DNA from: TA-21 sp036557405
Lineage (GTDB): Archaea; Thermoproteota; Nitrososphaeria; Nitrososphaerales; Nitrososphaeraceae
DNA length: 42,537 nucleotides
Assembly: GCA_036557405.1 (NCBI GenBank)
Contig: DATBHO010000103.1
Coordinates: 1 to 42,537, forward strand
Reading direction: 5' to 3'
This document shows positions 38,806 through 42,537 of this stretch, in pieces. A program made the translations under genes and the position numbers. The notes under the pieces are model-generated. The model did no database searches. It saw only the letters and a program-made list of their open reading frames with translations, and was not told the DNA's origin. Position 1 is the stretch's first letter. Each line of letters begins with the position of its first letter.

Positions 38806-39738
38806 ATGAGATTATTATTACTTGATATATTAAAAGAAAGACTAATTAGGGCTTCGTTTTATCTTCTCTCAGGATATCTATTTTTTATGAGAATCCCAAA
38901 TAAAGAAAATGATGACTTTAGTAATAAATTAAATCGCTACTTTGTTGAAATTGAGAATTTTTACCAACAAGGCGTAATGCCATATCTTACTATGCGAGAG
39001 GTTAATGTAATGCTTCAAGATGGTTCTGTTACAAAATCTTCTACTTTTGATCCCAAGTTTGTGATTGGATATTATCGAACTTTTCTAAATGGTCTGAAAA
39101 ACTGGGAAGTAAGCGATATACAGGAAACAACTGGCGAGTCAAATAGGATTTATTGCCAAATTTTTACCAGTCAAGATAATTATACAATCAAAGGATACTT
39201 TGGAATACAGTTCAATATTTTACCATACTACAAACCAGATAAACAAGTTATACAGATACAAAAGAAATTGTTTGATCTTTCCGTTAAAGATTCAACAGTA
39301 ATGGATTCAGTAGCAAATATTGGTAACAATGCTATTAAACAAGAGCTAAAGAACATGGCACTTGATGATTTAAAATTTGAAGATTTGTTTGAAAAGTTAT
39401 TGCAAAATCAAGAGTTAGTTCTGAACCTGGAGGCCAAAATAAAAAAAATTGAAAGATTATATCCAGATTTGGATAGGACGGAGAAAAAGAAAAATTCCTT
39501 GATCTTGGAGCTAGATAACTTGATAATAAAATTATATCAGATTACTCCAAATTTAATTGATTACAATAGACTTATGCAAGGCGAGGAAGGAATCATAGTC
39601 TATTTTGATATTGGACCTAAGGCTGACATGAAAGGAAAAAATTTAAACAAGACGATAAATATTGCACAGATGAAACCGGACACAAAGGTAAGAATATCTG
39701 AACTATTTGAGGAAATAATTTCCGGATTACATCATTAA
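38806..39738 (+). CDS. Unknown protein with coiled-coil C-terminal half
   Basis: I prefer ATG at 38806 (310 aa); TTG at 38794 adds four residues. The N-terminal half appears mixed alpha/beta (YYRTFLNGLKNWEVSDIQET, NYTIKGYFGIQFNILPYY). The middle to C-terminal part (LKNMALDDLKFEDLFEKLLQ, LEAKIKKIERLYPDLDRTEK, LILELDNLIIKLYQI) is predicted coiled coil. The very first residues are hydrophobic (LLLLDILKERLIRASFYLLS), possibly membrane-associated. It does not resemble a known enzyme. It lies 56 bases upstream of ilvA on the same strand. Confidence 0.6.
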   Translation: MRLLLLDILKERLIRASFYLLSGYLFFMRIPNKENDDFSNKLNRYFVEIENFYQQGVMPYLTMREVNVMLQDGSVTKSSTFDPKFVIGYYRTFLNGLKNWEVSDIQETTGESNRIYCQIFTSQDNYTIKGYFGIQFNILPYYKPDKQVIQIQKKLFDLSVKDSTVMDSVANIGNNAIKQELKNMALDDLKFEDLFEKLLQNQELVLNLEAKIKKIERLYPDLDRTEKKKNSLILELDNLIIKLYQITPNLIDYNRLMQGEEGIIVYFDIGPKADMKGKNLNKTINIAQMKPDTKVRISELFEEIISGLHH

Positions 39739-39794
39739 TCATAAAAATAAAAATCATAATATTAGCAGAATAATAAAGTTCTCTGACTAAAAAT

Positions 39795-41039
39795 TTGAAT
39801 ATCAATCATGAGAAGGATGATACTGGTACTCCAGTGATCGAGGACATATTAAGAGCCCAGAAATTAATGGACAAGACAGCGATTAGGAGGACCCCGCTCT
39901 TAAAGTCAAGAACGTTTTCGAATATTGCAAAAACAAATCTTTATTTAAAATTGGAACAGTTTCAAAGAACTGGATCTTTTAAAGTTAGAGGTGCATATTC
40001 AAAAATTAATTCGCTTACAGATGAACAATGCAAGTCTGGTGTAGTTGCAGCCTCAGCAGGTAATCATGCACAAGGAGTTGCCTATGCTGCTCAAAAGAGA
40101 AAAATCAGGTGCAGTATAGTAATGCCAAAAAATGCATCTCCAGCAAAAGTAGCTGCCACACGATCCTATGGAGCAAATGTGGTTCTATCTGGAGACACAT
40201 ATGATGAATCATGGAGAGCAGCATGTTCACTATCACAAGCCAATGGATACTCAATTATTCATGCATTTGATGATCCTGTTGTTATTGCCGGACAGGGCAC
40301 ATTAGGTTTGGAACTAATGGAAGATCTGAAGGACATCGATAAGATTTATTTACCCCTTGGAGGGGGTGGACTTGCATCAGGAGTTTGCATCGCCATTAAA
40401 ACTAGAAGGCCAAATGTCAAGATTATAGGAGTTGAATCCGATCAATTTCCGGCGATGAAAAAATCACTGGATGAAGGAAATCTGTGTCACATTGATGGTG
40501 GATTTTCAATAGCTGATGGTATTGCGGTCAAGTCTCCGGGAGAGCTTACCTTTGCAATATGTTCAAAATATTTAGACGATGTTGTTAGTATCGATGATGT
40601 TTCTATTGTAGAGACTATGTTTATGCTTATGGAAAGGGAAAAGGTTGTAGTTGAACCTGCTGGGGCAGCAAGTCTAGCTTACGCTCTTTCAACTGGTAAA
40701 TTAAAAAGTAGTGAGAACATAATTTCAATTCTTTCTGGAGGCAACATAGACATGTATCTATTAGGTCAAATAGTATCAAAAGGTCTGATGCAAATGGGAA
40801 GACTAATAAAAATATTTATCCAATTACCTGACAAACCAGGCGCTCTAAAAAATGTTGTCGATAAAATAGCTGAACTCAGCGTCAATATTGTTCAGGTTGA
40901 ACACGACCGTCTGAGTTCCAATGTTGCGGCCGGTTCAGCCGGAGTATACCTAAGTTTAGAATTAGAAAATGAAAAACATGCGAGAAAACTATTGGGTTTT
41001 CTAAAGAAGGAAAAAATGATTTTTAAGGTTGTACCTTAA
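39795..41039 (+). CDS. ilvA: Threonine ammonia-lyase (threonine dehydratase) with ACT domain
   Basis: The 414-aa product is a fold type II PLP enzyme that deaminates threonine to 2-oxobutanoate, the first step toward isoleucine. The PLP lysine is K63 in GSFKVRGAYSK, the phosphate-binding Gly loop is PLGGGGLASGV (about residues 186-196), and SAGNHAQGVAYAA is present. A C-terminal ACT domain (about residues 335-414, IFIQLPDKPGALKNVVDKIA) suggests allosteric control, as in TdcB/IlvA short forms. The start is TTG at 39795. Its stop overlaps that of the convergent HMG-CoA synthase. Confidence 0.94.
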   Translation: MNINHEKDDTGTPVIEDILRAQKLMDKTAIRRTPLLKSRTFSNIAKTNLYLKLEQFQRTGSFKVRGAYSKINSLTDEQCKSGVVAASAGNHAQGVAYAAQKRKIRCSIVMPKNASPAKVAATRSYGANVVLSGDTYDESWRAACSLSQANGYSIIHAFDDPVVIAGQGTLGLELMEDLKDIDKIYLPLGGGGLASGVCIAIKTRRPNVKIIGVESDQFPAMKKSLDEGNLCHIDGGFSIADGIAVKSPGELTFAICSKYLDDVVSIDDVSIVETMFMLMEREKVVVEPAGAASLAYALSTGKLKSSENIISILSGGNIDMYLLGQIVSKGLMQMGRLIKIFIQLPDKPGALKNVVDKIAELSVNIVQVEHDRLSSNVAAGSAGVYLSLELENEKHARKLLGFLKKEKMIFKVVP

Positions 41040-42460
41040 CTACAGTAACAATATTCTCTAAATCCAGCTTTATCTGCAGTGGAGCCACCAATCTTAATCA
41101 AAATAAACTCATTTTTGGCCCTTGCATAAGAGTCATTCAAATTTCTTTGATTTTCACGTAGAACTTGATATTCTTCCATAGATAATTTCTTACGAAATCC
41201 AATATCCTCTTCAAGATTCATATCCTTTACTATTTCAACGTAGTTTGGTTGAATAACTCCACTGAAAACCATTGCACTACTACCGCTTCCATATGATCCA
41301 AATCCCACACGGAAACCTTCAATATCATGACCTTTCTTATGTTCATATTCAATTAAACTCCTAAATCCCATATACATTGACGCTGTATACAAATTTCCTA
41401 TGATGTTAGATGCCTCAAGAGAGCTGGCCATTTTTTTCTCATATACCTCATTGTAAAATGAGGTTTGCATGAATGCTTTTCTGAACTGCTCATCTGCCGT
41501 CATGAATTCTTTATCTGCTAACATAGATTCGATTGTCCCTCGACTATCATTTGGTTCAGGTTCATGGAAACCTATTTCTTTGATAACATGTTGCCATCGT
41601 GGAAGAGTTCTCCACTCATGTCTTAGCAAATATGCCAGTGCCTTTTCTCCCATTCTTCTATATGGTAGGTGCACTGTAAACAAATCAATGTAATCAGTTA
41701 TTGATTCACCATCTTTAATATGTATCAATCCAGTTCTCATTGCCTTTTCCTTATAGCTATCGAAGGCCTTTCTAACTTGTATTAGATATAATAAATTGGA
41801 ATATAGTCCATTTACTACCGGAGTATCCTTTCCAAATGGCCTATAGAAATCATATTCATTCTTGATTATTGTTGAGGTGACTTTTGGGTCAAGTGCTAAT
41901 AATCTTGGATCTTCCTTGATCAACAGGGCCACTGCTCCTGCTCCCTGTGTATATTCTCCAGCCGATCCAACATCATATTTGGCAATGTCGCTCACTACTA
42001 CAATGGCAGCCTTGTCATTATTTTCTTGCGCTCTAATCCAGTTGGTGTTGTCGTAAATTGCATAAGATCCGCTTACGCAAGCAAACTTACATTCGATTCC
42101 TCCCGCATGTTCAAATGAGCCGTCACCATACACTTGTTCCAACATACCTACAACGAATGAGTTTAATGCTTTTGATTCGTCAAGACTTGATTCTGTCGCA
42201 ACATACAGTCTACCAATATCATCAGGATGTAAATTATTTTTTTTCATTAGTTCGAGACAAGCATTTGATGCCATACAAGCCGCATCCTGATTCGTGTCCA
42301 CCAAAGCCATCTTTTTTATCCCTATGCCATGTTCAAGCTTTTTGGGATCCATTCCTCTTGCCTGAGCAAAATCTTTGTAGTCAACGTATAGTTTTGGAAC
42401 GTATATGGCAAGATCGTCAATGCCAGATGGCATGCTAACAGTTTTTGTCATAATAGACAT
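41036..42460 (-). CDS. Hydroxymethylglutaryl-CoA synthase
   Basis: The 474-aa product is a thiolase-fold enzyme that condenses acetyl-CoA with acetoacetyl-CoA to HMG-CoA for the mevalonate route to archaeal lipids. Catalytic residues are visible: Glu near residue 90 (YVATESSLDES) and the nucleophile Cys near residue 128 (ECKFACVSGSYA). GAGAVALLI and the C-terminal RVGFGSYGSGSSAMVFSGV are typical. It is markedly longer than the roughly 350-aa archaeal HMGS, closer to the eukaryotic/bacterial length. ATG at 42460 is used; M4 is possible. It ends 3-4 bases inside ilvA, on the other strand. Confidence 0.92.
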   Translation of the reverse strand: MSIMTKTVSMPSGIDDLAIYVPKLYVDYKDFAQARGMDPKKLEHGIGIKKMALVDTNQDAACMASNACLELMKKNNLHPDDIGRLYVATESSLDESKALNSFVVGMLEQVYGDGSFEHAGGIECKFACVSGSYAIYDNTNWIRAQENNDKAAIVVVSDIAKYDVGSAGEYTQGAGAVALLIKEDPRLLALDPKVTSTIIKNEYDFYRPFGKDTPVVNGLYSNLLYLIQVRKAFDSYKEKAMRTGLIHIKDGESITDYIDLFTVHLPYRRMGEKALAYLLRHEWRTLPRWQHVIKEIGFHEPEPNDSRGTIESMLADKEFMTADEQFRKAFMQTSFYNEVYEKKMASSLEASNIIGNLYTASMYMGFRSLIEYEHKKGHDIEGFRVGFGSYGSGSSAMVFSGVIQPNYVEIVKDMNLEEDIGFRKKLSMEEYQVLRENQRNLNDSYARAKNEFILIKIGGSTADKAGFREYCYCS

Positions 42461-42537
42461 TTAAAGGTACTTGTTGATATTCGACACCAATTAATAGAAA
42501 TTCAATGAAAAATAAACATTATTTTAAGAAAATTATA
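42461..42537 (-). promoter_or_regulatory. Probable promoter region of HMG-CoA synthase
   Basis: The 77 bases to the window edge are AT-rich. Read on the minus strand, AATGTTTATTTTTC (complement of about 42503-42516) could be the TATA/BRE element, about 43-56 bases from the ATG. The window ends before any upstream gene. Confidence 0.35.

Overview
The window reads as AT-rich archaeal chromosome, most likely from an ammonia-oxidising Thaumarchaeota/Nitrososphaeria lineage; a Nitrososphaera or Nitrosocosmicus relative is my best guess. Evidence for archaea: ribosomal proteins L32e and L19e, archaeal-type AlaRS, LeuRS and AspRS, the archaeal/plant D-aminoacyl-tRNA deacylase DTD2, a PduO-type adenosyltransferase, an intron-containing tRNA, and TATA-like boxes before several genes. 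The genus is inferred from gene style, not from a marker gene. Starts are often TTG or GTG.

Layout. 0-9.3 kb: a sparse accessory region with small secreted or membrane proteins (CHRD, PsbP-like, Asn-rich), very small zinc-ribbon ORFs, a 126-bp direct repeat and several GGTGGG/CCCACC hairpins. 9.5-22.5 kb: a dense translation island. It holds rpl32e-rpl19e (+), then ogt, dtdA, leuS and alaS (all -), and divergently aspS-gatC-gatA-gatB (+). AspRS lacks the two residues I recall as marking discriminating archaeal AspRS, so aspS-gatCAB looks like a complete tRNA-dependent asparagine route (Asp-tRNAAsn made, then amidated). 22.5-24.2 kb: a TIGR00300 (LOR/SDH, ornithine cyclodeaminase-like) enzyme and a small unknown. 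24.2-27.7 kb: decayed or intergenic DNA with a tiny RTX-repeat secreted protein, a GTGA-coupled pair of very small genes (one Cys-rich) and a membrane protein. 27.7-29.5 kb: an HD-domain nucleotidase-like protein, a small membrane protein, a cobalamin adenosyltransferase and a 53-aa C2H2 zinc finger. 29.5-35.6 kb: a second sparse region of secreted proteins. It includes the near-identical partner of the 2.3-kb gene, a frameshifted secreted gene, and a tRNA-Phe with an unusual intron. 35.7-39.7 kb: small membrane/zinc proteins, a stand-alone RAM (Lrp/AsnC ligand) domain, a class III nucleotide cyclase with substituted catalytic residues, a poly-gamma-glutamate hydrolase-like protein and an unknown. 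39.8-42.5 kb: threonine ammonia-lyase and HMG-CoA synthase, converging with overlapping stops.

The conserved core handles tRNA charging, proofreading and metabolism. The flanks look like fast-evolving surface/secreted repertoire with duplication, deletion and gene decay. The most notable observations are a two-gene module present twice about 29 kb apart with a microhomology deletion in one copy, a dispersed hairpin family, the noncanonical tRNA intron, several genes below usual ORF cut-offs, and the altered cyclase active site.
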